NCBI GenBank assembly: GCA_025351825.1
Contig: JANXVE010000160.1
Location: forward strand, 1-64,000
DNA length: 64,000 nucleotides
Direction: 5' to 3'
Source: Chamaesiphon sp. 341R_metabat_111
Lineage (GTDB): Bacteria > Cyanobacteriota > Cyanobacteriia > Cyanobacteriales > Chamaesiphonaceae
Below are positions 44,443 to 53,736 of this stretch, piece after piece. Below the pieces are notes generated by a model. The model was given only the letters and a program-made list of their open reading frames with translations, did no database searches and had not been told where the DNA came from. Position 1 is the stretch's first letter, and every line of letters starts with the position of its first letter. The position numbers and the translations under genes are program-made.

Positions 44443-46224
44443 TTATTCCGCACTAATAGTCAACTCGTGGAGATTCCAGAACTCTCCATTGGTTGGTGAA
44501 TAGTCAATACCTTTTATCCGATTTCTTATAGCTGAGAAAGAAGAAGCATTAACTAAATGAATGAAAGGTAAATTGTCTTGGGTAATCTTCTGAGTTTCAA
44601 TATAAATCTCACGACGCTTCTCTTCTTTTAACTCTTGTGCAGCTTGAATATAGAGGTCATTAATCTTCTGCTCCCAGCTAGCAACTTGATGATTGGTTAT
44701 TGCTAGTTTTCCTGTTTTTGGCTTGAGATTAAATAGATGAGAGCCGCCATCTACCAGCCATAAATTGGCAGCATCATTTGGTTCTAATCCACCACCAAAT
44801 CCAATAATAAAGCTATCCCACTGTAAGGAACTATCAATGCGATCGATTAGCAAGCTAAATGCAACTGGTGTGAAATCCACGTCAATTCCAATTGCATCTA
44901 AATCTTGTTTGATTTGGGTACCCAATGCTACTCGAATCTTATTTTCAGCATTGGTCAATAGTGTAAATCTAACTGGATTTTCTCGATCGTCAACTAATTT
45001 ATTTTCTTTATTATATTTGAATCCTGCGGAAGTGACTATTTCTTTTGCTTTTTGAGGATTATAGTCATACCCCTTCAGTCCTTGTTTGCGTGATAGATAA
45101 TAGGGACTGGCAAAAGAGATCGGTGAATCTTGAGGAGAACCTAGACCGTAGTATATGTTATTTATCATTCGCTGACGATTGATACCATAGGCGATCGCTT
45201 GGCGAAATTTAACATTATTAAACCAGCGAGATTTAATTGGATCTACTAATGGTTTACCATCTCTTTCACCTTGATTGAGATTGAATGACATAAACGTAGT
45301 TCCTGATTGTGGCTCACCACCATAAACTTTGTATCCACCTTTTTGTTCCTCTTTTTTTAGCAACGAAAAGAAATCAGATGTTATGGCATAAGAGTCTAAA
45401 CCGCCCGATCTAAATTGAACCAGCCTAGTGTCTGTAGATTCAACGATTTGCCAGACGATTCGATCGATATAAGGTTGTGACTTACCATCTGCGCCCTTGC
45501 GCCAGTAGTAAGGATTTTTCTTGAATACCAATCTTTCCCCAGGCGTGTAGGTATCTAGCATATACATGCCATTAGAAACTAAGTCCGCAGGCTTGGTATT
45601 CAGACCCCAAGTACTTAAGAATAAAGGCTTTCCTTTCTCATCTTTCTGAATGACTGTCGAACGTAATTTGTGGGCAGGTAGAATACTAATTCCTAAAGTA
45701 CGAAGAAATGGTGCGAACGGTTCCGGCGTTGTAAATTGAATCCTGTTACTATCTATATTCTTGACAGTTGGGAGTTTTCGATCTTTGCCAATTTTGAGAA
45801 TATCTCTGGTGTCAGTGGGAATCTCTTCATTAAAATAAACTTCATTGAAAGTAAATGCCACGTCATCGATCGTCAAAGGTTGACCATCCGACCACTTGAG
45901 GTTGGGCTTAAGCGTAAAAACAACACTTTTAGCATCTGGTGAAATTGTCCATGATTCAGCTAGTGCTGGCTGGATTTCACCTTTACCATTCTCAGTAATT
46001 AAACCTTCACCCACATAGCCGAAAATATTTGGAGATGAACTACTAAGTGCTGGATTAAAAGTTTTGGGATCGCTCAGAATCGCATAAACTAATTGATTGT
46101 TCGTCTGGACAGAAGAGGATTTAATGAGTTGCTGACAACTGCTAATACCCAGCACGATCGCCATCATTAGCAAATAGATCGACCAGCGTCGCCATTTAGT
46201 AAATAACATATTTTTTGACATCAT
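44443..46224 (-). CDS. Peptide/nickel-type ABC transporter substrate-binding lipoprotein
   Basis: This solute-binding protein of the DppA/OppA type has a lipobox in its signal (MMAIVLGISSCQQL), so it should be anchored in the membrane. Typical motifs follow: VYAILSDPKTFNPAL near the start, ESWTISPDAKSVVFTLKPNLKWSDGQPLTIDDVAFTFN, and VKFRQAIAYGINRQRMINNI. About 590 residues. No permease or ATPase gene is nearby, so it must work with a transporter encoded elsewhere. Start is either 46224 or 46221; a TTG at 46251 is less likely. Confidence 0.85.
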   Translation of the reverse strand: MMSKNMLFTKWRRWSIYLLMMAIVLGISSCQQLIKSSSVQTNNQLVYAILSDPKTFNPALSSSSPNIFGYVGEGLITENGKGEIQPALAESWTISPDAKSVVFTLKPNLKWSDGQPLTIDDVAFTFNEVYFNEEIPTDTRDILKIGKDRKLPTVKNIDSNRIQFTTPEPFAPFLRTLGISILPAHKLRSTVIQKDEKGKPLFLSTWGLNTKPADLVSNGMYMLDTYTPGERLVFKKNPYYWRKGADGKSQPYIDRIVWQIVESTDTRLVQFRSGGLDSYAITSDFFSLLKKEEQKGGYKVYGGEPQSGTTFMSFNLNQGERDGKPLVDPIKSRWFNNVKFRQAIAYGINRQRMINNIYYGLGSPQDSPISFASPYYLSRKQGLKGYDYNPQKAKEIVTSAGFKYNKENKLVDDRENPVRFTLLTNAENKIRVALGTQIKQDLDAIGIDVDFTPVAFSLLIDRIDSSLQWDSFIIGFGGGLEPNDAANLWLVDGGSHLFNLKPKTGKLAITNHQVASWEQKINDLYIQAAQELKEEKRREIYIETQKITQDNLPFIHLVNASSFSAIRNRIKGIDYSPTNGEFWNLHELTISAE

Positions 46225-46334
46225 TAAAATTATCTTAGCCCAGGCTATCAACTATAATATATTTTTTTAGCGGATCTCACAAGTCCAATCTACATTAAGA
46301 TTGAATCATAAATTACCCTCCAATCCCCGATCTT

Positions 46335-47486
46335 GTGAATTTACGCCTTTTGATTCCATTTTTTGACCCAACGGTAAAAGATTGGTCATTAACAGCCAGG
46401 TTGATGCGGTGGCTGACATTTTTGTGGTTGGCGATCGGCATGTTCGTACTATTCTCAGCTTCCTATTATCATGGGGAGATTGAAAAGAAGGATGGATTGT
46501 TCTATTTCAATCGTCAACTGATGGCGATCGTCATTAGTTTATTTATATTTAATGCGATCGTTCATACACCTCTAAATAAACCGCTCAAGCTCGCACAATG
46601 GATTTTATTGGGGATTTTGGGTTTACTACTGTTGACGGTATTTACCAGTGCGGGTAAAAACACGATGGGTGCGACTCGGTGGATTGCGATCGGTCCGATT
46701 CAACTGCAACCATCAGAATTAATTAAACCATTTTTAGTATTACAAGGAGCAAAACTTTTTGGTCAATGGGAGCGGTATTCTCGCAAGGTTAAGATCGCAT
46801 GGTTAGTAGTGTTTGCGATCGTCCTATTAGCAATTTTAAAACAACCCAATCTTAGCACCACGTCCCTGTGTGCGATCGGGTTGTGGTCGATCGCTTTTGC
46901 CGCAGGGTTGCCGCTCCGGCAGCTATTGTTCACAGCAGTAGGTGGGGTGTTTTTAGCTGGCGTGAGTATGATCGTCAACCCATATCAACTTGTGAGGATG
47001 CTCTCTTTTGTCAATCCCTGGGGCGATGCGCGCGGTGATGGGTTTCAGTTGGTACAAAGTTTGATGGCGATCGGATCTGGCGGCTTTTTGGGTAATGGTT
47101 TTGGTGCGTCTCAACAGAAATTAGGCTACTTACCAATTCAGGATACAGATTTTATTTTCTCGGTATTTGCCGAGGAATTTGGTTTTGTCGGGAGTATTCT
47201 GCTGCTGCTGTTAGTGATGAGTTATGCCACTTTGGGTTTATACATTGCCAGTCGCAGCCATCATCCCGTCCATCGACTGATTGCGGTGGGATCGACAACT
47301 TTTATCGTCCTGCAATCTTTATTTAATATCGGTGTTGCTGCGGGTGTATTGCCAACTACTGGCTTACCACTGCCAATGTTTAGCTATGGTGGCAGCTCGA
47401 TGGTGGCATCGTTGATTCAGTCGGCACTGCTGATCCGTGTAGCACGAGAATCGGCACTTGCTCCCGTGGCTCAATTGGGGAGGTAG
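46335..47486 (+). CDS. ftsW: FtsW/RodA-family SEDS glycosyltransferase
   Basis: The 383-residue protein has about ten membrane segments and SEDS hallmarks: MGATRWIAIGPIQLQPSELIK, LRQLLFTAVGGVFLAG, FIFSVFAEEFGFVG and PTTGLPLPMFSYGGSSM. It polymerises peptidoglycan at the division site (FtsW) or side wall (RodA); the FSYGGSSM end fits both, so the symbol is tentative. GTG start at 46335. The last codons run into an octamer repeat array starting at 47484. Confidence 0.88.
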   Translation: MNLRLLIPFFDPTVKDWSLTARLMRWLTFLWLAIGMFVLFSASYYHGEIEKKDGLFYFNRQLMAIVISLFIFNAIVHTPLNKPLKLAQWILLGILGLLLLTVFTSAGKNTMGATRWIAIGPIQLQPSELIKPFLVLQGAKLFGQWERYSRKVKIAWLVVFAIVLLAILKQPNLSTTSLCAIGLWSIAFAAGLPLRQLLFTAVGGVFLAGVSMIVNPYQLVRMLSFVNPWGDARGDGFQLVQSLMAIGSGGFLGNGFGASQQKLGYLPIQDTDFIFSVFAEEFGFVGSILLLLLVMSYATLGLYIASRSHHPVHRLIAVGSTTFIVLQSLFNIGVAAGVLPTTGLPLPMFSYGGSSMVASLIQSALLIRVARESALAPVAQLGR

Positions 47487-47761
47487 GGGCATGGGGGCGT
47501 GGGGGCGTGGGGGCGTGGGGGCGTGGGTGCGTGGGTGCGTGGGTGCATGGGTGCATTTTGGGAAGAAGTCTTGCTCCCGCACTCCCGCGCTCCCGCACTC
47601 CCGCGCTCCCGCACTCCCGCACTCCCGCGCTCCCGCACTCCCGTACTCCCGCACTCCCGCGCTCCCGCACTCCCGCACTCCCGCGCTCCCGCACTCCCGT
47701 ACTCCCACGCTCCCGTACTCCCACGCTCCCGCACTCCCGCGCTCCCGCACTCCCGTACTCC
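47484..47761. repeat. Octamer tandem repeats, G-rich then C-rich array
   Basis: GTGGGGGC units, then GTGGGTGC units (47487-47556), about eight in all, are followed by 17 bases and about 23 copies of CTCCCGCA/CTCCCGCG/CTCCCGTA (47573-47760). Many overlapping frames on both strands are open because of the repeat, but none is likely a gene. The G-rich part meets the G-quadruplex pattern (four or more GGGGG runs). The 365-base gap 47487-47851 otherwise holds nothing. Confidence 0.9.
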
Positions 47762-47851
47762 AAAACCCGCTCCCAGAGAAATCAGTCATTTCTACGGTGA
47801 TTAATCTGGCGATTAGCGGTATCGTCTACTGGGTCAGCGAGTATTTTCACC

Positions 47852-49264
47852 ATGCCCCAAATTACCAAAGCTCAACCACGACGAGCATTTTTAGCACCTA
47901 GATTTAATCGCTGGGTGTTGCGGCTAGTCGCTGTTGTGCTGCCTTATTGGTTAAAACACAAGTTGTCGATCGCCCAGTTCGATGTGGTCGATATAGATCG
48001 ATTGGTGGAGGTGTATAAGCAGTCGCAAATGGGTAGCTTGCGACTAATTTTGGCTTTTAGACATCCAAGCAGTGATGATTCTTTCTGTTTGGGACACCTG
48101 TTGACAAAAAAATTACCAACTGCTGCGAGAAAACACCGAATTTCGCTGAGATTTCCAGTATTTGCTCATTTCCTCTACGATCGAGGCGTTTCGCTCTGGG
48201 CAGGCAAGAGTGCCAATTGGTTGTATCCCAGGCTGGGCGGAATCCCGATCCATCGCGGTCGATCGAGTCAAGTGGGATTGGATACCGCAAGAGAGTTACT
48301 AATAGATGGTCAGATGCCGCTGGCAATGCCTCCAGAAGGCCGCATGAATGGACATAGTGAGTTTGTGAATCCATTAGGGTCGAGTGCCGCTCAAATCGGC
48401 TTCTCGGCAATGGAGAATCTGATTGCGATGGGGAGATCTGAAGATGTCTTGATTTTGCCGATCGGGATTCAATACTATTATCTAGATGAGCCGTGGTCGA
48501 AAGTAGAAGCCATAATTCATCAATTGGAGCTAGACTGTGGCTCAATTGTCGATCGTCATGACTCACTTGTCGCCATCGAGCAGAGTGACGGACGACCAAT
48601 GCGGAAGCTGCTCTATGATAGGATCTACAACCTCAGTCAGCACCTGCTCTATCAAGCGGAGAACTTCTACGCTCAGTTTTACCACTATCAGATTCCCGAA
48701 CGTCCACCCTTGGATCGCTCGATCTCGCGCACTAAAATCGATCGCAGGCTCCAAGGTGTACTTGCGTTTGCCTTAAAAATATCGGAAACTTACTTTAATC
48801 TCGAACCAAATGGAAATAATCTCGATCGCTGTCGGCAAATCGAGCAGGCTGGTTGGGACTGGATCTATCGAGAGGAACTAGTGCCGCCAGCTAGTCTAGA
48901 CCGAGTTAGTCGCAAATTAGCCGATCGAATTGCCACCGAAGCCGACTTAAGGATGTGGCACATGCGGCTATTGGAAAGCCTTAGATCGATCGTCGATTCC
49001 TATGTCAAAGATCGGCCGACAGTCGATCGATTTGCGGAAGTTACACTGTTGCTGTGGGACTTAGTAGCTCGAATCAAAGCCGAAAAACCCGCCAACCGCC
49101 CCATCCTCGGCAAACGCCGCGTCCAAATCACCATTTGCAATCCGATTCCACTTTCTGACTATTGGGATCGGTATAAGATCGATCGACAGGAAGCGCGCAA
49201 AGCCATCTTGGATCTGACTGAGGAGTTGCAGACAGTAATGGAAGGGACGATCGATCGGGGGTAG
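47852..49264 (+). CDS. 1-acylglycerol-3-phosphate O-acyltransferase-like protein
   Basis: A 470-residue protein with a PlsC-type domain in the first half: the acyltransferase motif HPSSDDSF at about 72-79 (HX4D), GIPIHRGR and PPEGRMNGHSEF. The second half is helical and has no known motif (YRIYNLSQHLLYQAENF type). It transfers acyl chains to lysophospholipids or a related lipid. It is longer than simple PlsC. ATG at 47852. Confidence 0.75.
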   Translation: MPQITKAQPRRAFLAPRFNRWVLRLVAVVLPYWLKHKLSIAQFDVVDIDRLVEVYKQSQMGSLRLILAFRHPSSDDSFCLGHLLTKKLPTAARKHRISLRFPVFAHFLYDRGVSLWAGKSANWLYPRLGGIPIHRGRSSQVGLDTARELLIDGQMPLAMPPEGRMNGHSEFVNPLGSSAAQIGFSAMENLIAMGRSEDVLILPIGIQYYYLDEPWSKVEAIIHQLELDCGSIVDRHDSLVAIEQSDGRPMRKLLYDRIYNLSQHLLYQAENFYAQFYHYQIPERPPLDRSISRTKIDRRLQGVLAFALKISETYFNLEPNGNNLDRCRQIEQAGWDWIYREELVPPASLDRVSRKLADRIATEADLRMWHMRLLESLRSIVDSYVKDRPTVDRFAEVTLLLWDLVARIKAEKPANRPILGKRRVQITICNPIPLSDYWDRYKIDRQEARKAILDLTEELQTVMEGTIDRG

Positions 49265-49388
49265 TGGGGGTGTGGGAGCGTGGGAGCGTGGGAGACTGGG
49301 AGACTCGGGGACTGGGGGACTAGGAGATTAAAACTATCGATCTCTAGACAACTATCCACCTAAAGCCTAAAGCCCAAAGCCTAAAAAA
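49265..49388. repeat. G-rich octamer repeats and CCTAAAGC heptamers
   Basis: GTGGGAGC and GACTGGGA units (49268-49320) follow the stop codon, then CCTAAAGCCTAAAGCC units (49360-49388). It is the same kind of array as at 47484. Confidence 0.75.
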
Positions 49389-49468
49389 GATCGACCAAAC
49401 ACTCCGAATAAATATTACAATTAAAGTTAACAAAATTTAACCACCTTCTCATAGTCCTGGCGTTATCT

Positions 49469-51379
49469 ATGACTGTAATTCCGCCATTGCCAGTGTCTCC
49501 GGTGACACCATTGCTTGCGCGCCTAACTAGTAAACTCAATCGGATCGACCCTTCTCCTGGTCTGGTTGTGATGTTGTTATCTGTCCTGATTGGCGGTACA
49601 GCGGGATTGGGAGTAGTTTTATTTCACTATCTGATCGATCTATTCAACAGCTCCTCTCATAGTTTGGTTGTCGATGACATCAAGGGGCTGTTGCACATTC
49701 AAGGGACTTGGCTATTTGCCTTGGTGCCTGTACTTGGTGGTGTCATTATTGGAGCCATGCGCTGGTACTGGAAAGATTTTGGTCCAAATATGAATTCGAT
49801 GATTGCGGCTACCCAAGCGGGTAAGAAGATTACGCCGTGGCGGGGACTAGTCAAGATGGTGGCGGCAGCGGTATCGCTGGGAACTGGTGCTTCCCTGGGT
49901 CCTGAGGGGCCGAGTGTAGAAATTGGCGCGAATTTGGGGATGTTTTTGGGACAGGCTTTAAATGCATCTCAGGAGCGACAGCGGTTATTGCTGGGTGCGG
50001 GGGCAGCGGCGGGGATTGCGGCGGGATTTAACGCACCGATCGCTGGTGTGTTTTTCGCCCTAGAATTGGTATTGGGGACGACGTTTGCGACTTCGGCGGT
50101 GAGTGTGGTGGTGTTGGCGGCGGTGGTGGCATCGTTGGTTGCTCAGATTGGGTTAGGTGCAAAGCCTGCGTTTGCAATCCCTGTGTATGAGGTCAAGAGT
50201 TTATTAGAATTACCTCTGTATTTAGTCTTGGGCGGGTTGGCGAGTCTAGTTTCTTTTACTTATACTCAAACTGTAGATTTTGCGCGGGAAGCATTTCAGG
50301 GCAAGATAAAAGCCGTCTCATGGTTGGGCAAAATTCCTGGCTATTTGACTCCAGTAATTGGCGGCGCGGTGGTGGGAATTGTGGCTCTGAAGTTTCCCCA
50401 AGTCACGGGGATTGGCTATGAAACGATCGAAGCGATGTTGCAGGATGTGCAGTTTTCGGTGTTTTTATTAGTTTCAATTCTGATCGTCAAACTGTTGATG
50501 ACGGCGGTAAGTTTGGGCAGTGGTTTAGTCGGTGGTTTATTCGCGCCATCGATGTTTTTGGGCGCGACGGTGGGAGCGATTTATGGCAAGTCCTTGGTGC
50601 TAATATTTCCAGCACTCAGTAGCCAGATTGCTGGCCCACCAGCCTATGCAATGGTCGGAATGGCTGCTGTACTAGCGAGTAGTGCGAGAGCACCCTTGAC
50701 GGCGATTCTACTGATGTTTGAGCTGACTCGTGACTATCGGATCGTCTTGCCTGTAATGGCCTGTGTCGGTTTGAGCATGTGGGCGATCGAACGGATGAAT
50801 CCCAAAACCAAGTCGCCCGAAAATTTGGATAAATTAGCTCTGAGCGTTCAGCCAGATGGGGATTTAGTCATTCTCTGCAATCTTCAGGTGCGGGACGCGA
50901 TGGATATCAATTATCTCCGGTTATCCGATCGGTTGGACATTCTCGCCGCTGGGTTAATATTAACTCAAAATAATTGTCATAGTGCCTTGGTAATTGACGA
51001 TCGGGAGGAGTTGGTAGGAATCATCACCCTGCACGATCTGAGTCGGGCAATTTCCCAAGCAGAAGCATCACCACAAACTAGTCTGCTTTTGAGTAACAGC
51101 TTGGGTAGCGTTTGTACCAAAAATCTCTTCTATGCTGATGTCGATGAACCAATTACCGATGCAATCGATCGAATGAATGCCAGAGGTTTACATCAATTAC
51201 CCGTGATCGATAAGTCCACTCCTGGTTTGGTGATTGGCATTCTTCAACAAGAGCAGATCGCCCTCGCTTGTAGCGTTGCAACTACCCGTCAGGCTTTGAG
51301 TAAGTATGACGTGGTGGTAGACAGTACAGAAGCAGACGAATTACCACGATTAAAATCACAGATTACTTGGCACGCTTAG
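49469..51379 (+). CDS. ClC-family chloride channel/transporter with CBS domains
   Basis: The 636-residue protein has a ClC core (residues ~30-430) with GTGASLGPEGPSVEIG, which carries the gating Glu146, and AGFNAPIAGVFFALE. Two CBS domains follow (VRDAMDINYLRLSDRLDILAAGLIL, then ADVDEPITDAIDRMNARGLHQLPVID). GREGP is GPEGP here. It exchanges or conducts chloride across the membrane; the CBS pair may bind a nucleotide. ATG at 49469. Confidence 0.92.
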   Translation: MTVIPPLPVSPVTPLLARLTSKLNRIDPSPGLVVMLLSVLIGGTAGLGVVLFHYLIDLFNSSSHSLVVDDIKGLLHIQGTWLFALVPVLGGVIIGAMRWYWKDFGPNMNSMIAATQAGKKITPWRGLVKMVAAAVSLGTGASLGPEGPSVEIGANLGMFLGQALNASQERQRLLLGAGAAAGIAAGFNAPIAGVFFALELVLGTTFATSAVSVVVLAAVVASLVAQIGLGAKPAFAIPVYEVKSLLELPLYLVLGGLASLVSFTYTQTVDFAREAFQGKIKAVSWLGKIPGYLTPVIGGAVVGIVALKFPQVTGIGYETIEAMLQDVQFSVFLLVSILIVKLLMTAVSLGSGLVGGLFAPSMFLGATVGAIYGKSLVLIFPALSSQIAGPPAYAMVGMAAVLASSARAPLTAILLMFELTRDYRIVLPVMACVGLSMWAIERMNPKTKSPENLDKLALSVQPDGDLVILCNLQVRDAMDINYLRLSDRLDILAAGLILTQNNCHSALVIDDREELVGIITLHDLSRAISQAEASPQTSLLLSNSLGSVCTKNLFYADVDEPITDAIDRMNARGLHQLPVIDKSTPGLVIGILQQEQIALACSVATTRQALSKYDVVVDSTEADELPRLKSQITWHA

Positions 51380-51435
51380 TAGTTGATAGCGAGATATTAG
51401 TATCAAGCATAGATCTGGAACATCACAAGCTATCT

Positions 51436-51514
51436 GTAGGGGTGCCCTTCATTGGTACCCTAAATCTATGCCTAGCTCTATAAATGTTGGGTTTCATTTT
51501 TCAACCCAACCTAC
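51436..51514. repeat. GTAGGGGTGCCC unit and inverted GTTGGGTT unit
   Basis: First a GTAGGGGTGCCCTTCATTGG unit at 51436-51460 (the family found inside the radical SAM gene), then an inverted GTTGGGTT palindrome at 51485-51514. The end of the latter is translated as the last residues of moaB. Confidence 0.8.
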
Positions 51515-52009
51515 TGACTGAGCAACCAGATGAACCAGCTCAGGCAGAATCAATTTTTCCATTCCCAGCTTCACTGCTCCACGAGATCCAGGTAGAGAAA
51601 AAACCAATAAATGTTGATACGTGCCAGCAATAGCGCGAGAGCTAATCGCACGGGAACCGATCTCTTGGTAACTGAGCATCCGAAAAATCTCACCAAATCC
51701 AGGCAAGGTTTTGGTGAGCACAACTGAGATCGCCTCATAAGTACGATCGCGTGGAGATATCCCCGTCCCACCATTGAACACGATCGCTTGAACTAGCGTG
51801 GGACTGGCGATAGCTGCGTCTAATTGAGCACGAATTCGATCGGGTTCATCGGGGACAATTTGATATCGACAAATTTTGTGTCCCGCAGCTAGCAGTAGTT
51901 GTTGAATTAATGCCCCACTGCTATCTGTGTCAGGTGTGCGCGTATCGCTGACTGTGACTACCGCACAATCGATCGCGAGCGAAGTCCGATCTGGATGAGG
52001 TTGGGACAT
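51494..52009 (-). CDS. moaB: Molybdenum cofactor biosynthesis protein MoaB/Mog
   Basis: The 171-residue protein binds molybdopterin and adenylates it. Motifs: VVTVSDTRTPDTDSSG, the NGGTGISPRDRTYEA loop and LPGFGEIFRMLSYQEIGSRAISSRA. ATG at 52009 is preferred over TTG at 52015. The last seven residues (SVGWVEK) and the stop codon come from a dispersed repeat (51485-51514). Other Moa genes are not nearby. Confidence 0.92.
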   Translation of the reverse strand: MSQPHPDRTSLAIDCAVVTVSDTRTPDTDSSGALIQQLLLAAGHKICRYQIVPDEPDRIRAQLDAAIASPTLVQAIVFNGGTGISPRDRTYEAISVVLTKTLPGFGEIFRMLSYQEIGSRAISSRAIAGTYQHLLVFSLPGSRGAVKLGMEKLILPELVHLVAQSVGWVEK

Positions 52010-52083
52010 AGCCAATTAACTAAAATAAGGGTTCTAAATCCCCATCCTAAAAACTTAGCGATCGATTATCAACCATCAACTAC

Positions 52084-52422
52084 TTACTCTGCCTTTTTCA
52101 AACCTAGTCCATTGTCGGCGGAGTAGCGTTCCATGAATCGCAAGAATCGCTCCCATTCGGCATTAGTATTCATGATGTACATCACTTCGAGTGCTGCTGG
52201 CTTACCATTGACAAATTTGGCTTTGACTTCGCGGGTAATAATCTCGCCTTCTTCATCGAGCATATACATCCCTGTTACTTCTTCATTGACCTCCTGTCCC
52301 AAAATTGCGGGATGATCGAAGTAGAATGAAGCGGTGCTCTGTTCGCCGGATTTCGATCGAGTCAGCTTTACATCAGGAACTACTGGTTCAGTGATGCCTA
52401 CCGAGAACTGAATTTGCGCCAT
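52084..52422 (-). CDS. psb28: Photosystem II reaction center protein Psb28
   Basis: The 112-residue protein matches Psb28 from end to end: MAQIQFSVGITEPVVPDVKLTRSKSG, DHPAILGQEVNEEVTGMYMLDEEGEI, PAALEVMYIMNTNAEWERFLRFMERYSADNGLG. It binds PSII assembly intermediates that lack the oxygen-evolving complex. It proves a phototrophic host. ATG at 52422. Confidence 0.97.
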   Translation of the reverse strand: MAQIQFSVGITEPVVPDVKLTRSKSGEQSTASFYFDHPAILGQEVNEEVTGMYMLDEEGEIITREVKAKFVNGKPAALEVMYIMNTNAEWERFLRFMERYSADNGLGLKKAE

Positions 52423-52491
52423 AGTAGTTTAGTTAATCTTTGATTAATATTTATCAGTCCACCCATTTTAATCGATCGAGAGTTCCAAAAA

Positions 52492-53679
52492 TTGACCTAC
52501 TTCAATCCCTATGACTGGATCGATCGATCTTTAAGTACCATCGAACGGGCAAAGTGGTCTCGATCGACTCAGGTAATTACTAGCTTACCTGGTACCGAGG
52601 TGACGATCGATGGACAAACGCTCATCAATTTCGGTAGTAATGACTACCTGGGATTGGCTGGGGACGATCGGGTAATTCAAGCTGCGATCCGAGCTACCCA
52701 ATCGTTTGGCACGGGTGCGACGGGTTCCAGGCTGATGAGCGGACACAAGCAGCTCCATCAAGACTTGGAACTAGCGATCGCCACGTTAAAGGGCACTGAA
52801 GCAGCCTTGGTGTTCAGTTCCGGCTATTTAGCCAATTTGGGCACGATCGCGGCTGTTGTCGGCAAAAAAGACCTAATCCTGAGCGATCGGCTCAATCACT
52901 CTAGTCTCAAAAATGGTGCGCTATTGAGTGGGGCAAAGATAATAGAGTATCAGCATTGTAATGTGGCAGATCTGCGGTACCAGCTCGAAGTAAATCGCGC
53001 TAATTACCGACGCTGCCTGATTATTACTGACACTGTATTTAGTATGGATGGAGATATTTGTCCGGTGGCTGAGATTCAAGCATTATCGATCGAACATAGC
53101 TCGATGTTGCTAGTTGACGAAGCCCATGCCACAGGCATTTTTGGAACCACAGGTGCAGGCATTATTGAAGCTGAAAATTTAGTTGGGCAGGCATTAATTG
53201 AAGTCGGCACACTCAGCAAAGCCATTGGCAGCCTCGGCGGCTACGTTGCCGGAAGTGCCAGCCTAATCGATTTCCTCCGCAACCGCTGTGCTAGTTGGAT
53301 TTACACCACGGGGCTGTCCCCCGCCGATACTGCTGCGGCATTGAAATCGATCGAGATTATTACTACAACCCCCCAACTTCGACAACAACTGTGGCAGAAT
53401 ATAGAGTACCTCAAACAAAGATTGAGCAAGCAACTACCCCAACTGCGACTAATTCCTTCAGCATCACCGATTATCTGTATCGAACTACCAGATGCGCGAA
53501 CGGCAATCTCGATCGGTAGTAAACTCAAACAAGCTGGAATTTTTGCCCCTGCCATCCGCCCACCGACGGTTCCCACCAGCAGAATCAGACTATCGCTGAT
53601 GGCAACCCATCAACAGTTACAATTAGAGCGATTAGTTAACGAGATCGATCTAATATTTAGTGAAACCGAAGTAAGCTAA
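52492..53679 (+). CDS. bioF: 8-amino-7-oxononanoate synthase (KAPA synthase)
   Basis: BioF makes KAPA from pimeloyl-ACP or -CoA and L-alanine in biotin synthesis. The 395-residue PLP enzyme shows [29 protein letters not shown], the [11 protein letters not shown] motif and the PLP-binding lysine in [20 protein letters not shown] start at 52492 is the only fitting one. It stands alone: no other biotin gene is nearby. Confidence 0.94.
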   Translation: MTYFNPYDWIDRSLSTIERAKWSRSTQVITSLPGTEVTIDGQTLINFGSNDYLGLAGDDRVIQAAIRATQSFGTGATGSRLMSGHKQLHQDLELAIATLKGTEAALVFSSGYLANLGTIAAVVGKKDLILSDRLNHSSLKNGALLSGAKIIEYQHCNVADLRYQLEVNRANYRRCLIITDTVFSMDGDICPVAEIQALSIEHSSMLLVDEAHATGIFGTTGAGIIEAENLVGQALIEVGTLSKAIGSLGGYVAGSASLIDFLRNRCASWIYTTGLSPADTAAALKSIEIITTTPQLRQQLWQNIEYLKQRLSKQLPQLRLIPSASPIICIELPDARTAISIGSKLKQAGIFAPAIRPPTVPTSRIRLSLMATHQQLQLERLVNEIDLIFSETEVS

Positions 53680-53736
53680 GATGTTGTTAAAATAGCTCCA
53701 CCGATCGCATACCTATTCCCTCATCTAATTCAAGTT

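Noticed and set aside
47573-47760. A CRISPR array
   Set aside because: Units are contiguous 8-mers without spacers. No array of spaced identical repeats was seen anywhere in the window.
47364-47901. Several overlapping 90-147 residue frames on both strands (GSAGVREC and SRTPALPH type)
   Set aside because: They are produced by the octamer array, which has no stop in several frames; composition is pure repeat.
48057-48599. A 180-residue frame on the minus strand
   Set aside because: It is antisense to the acyltransferase gene, and the sense frame carries HX4D and PEGR motifs.
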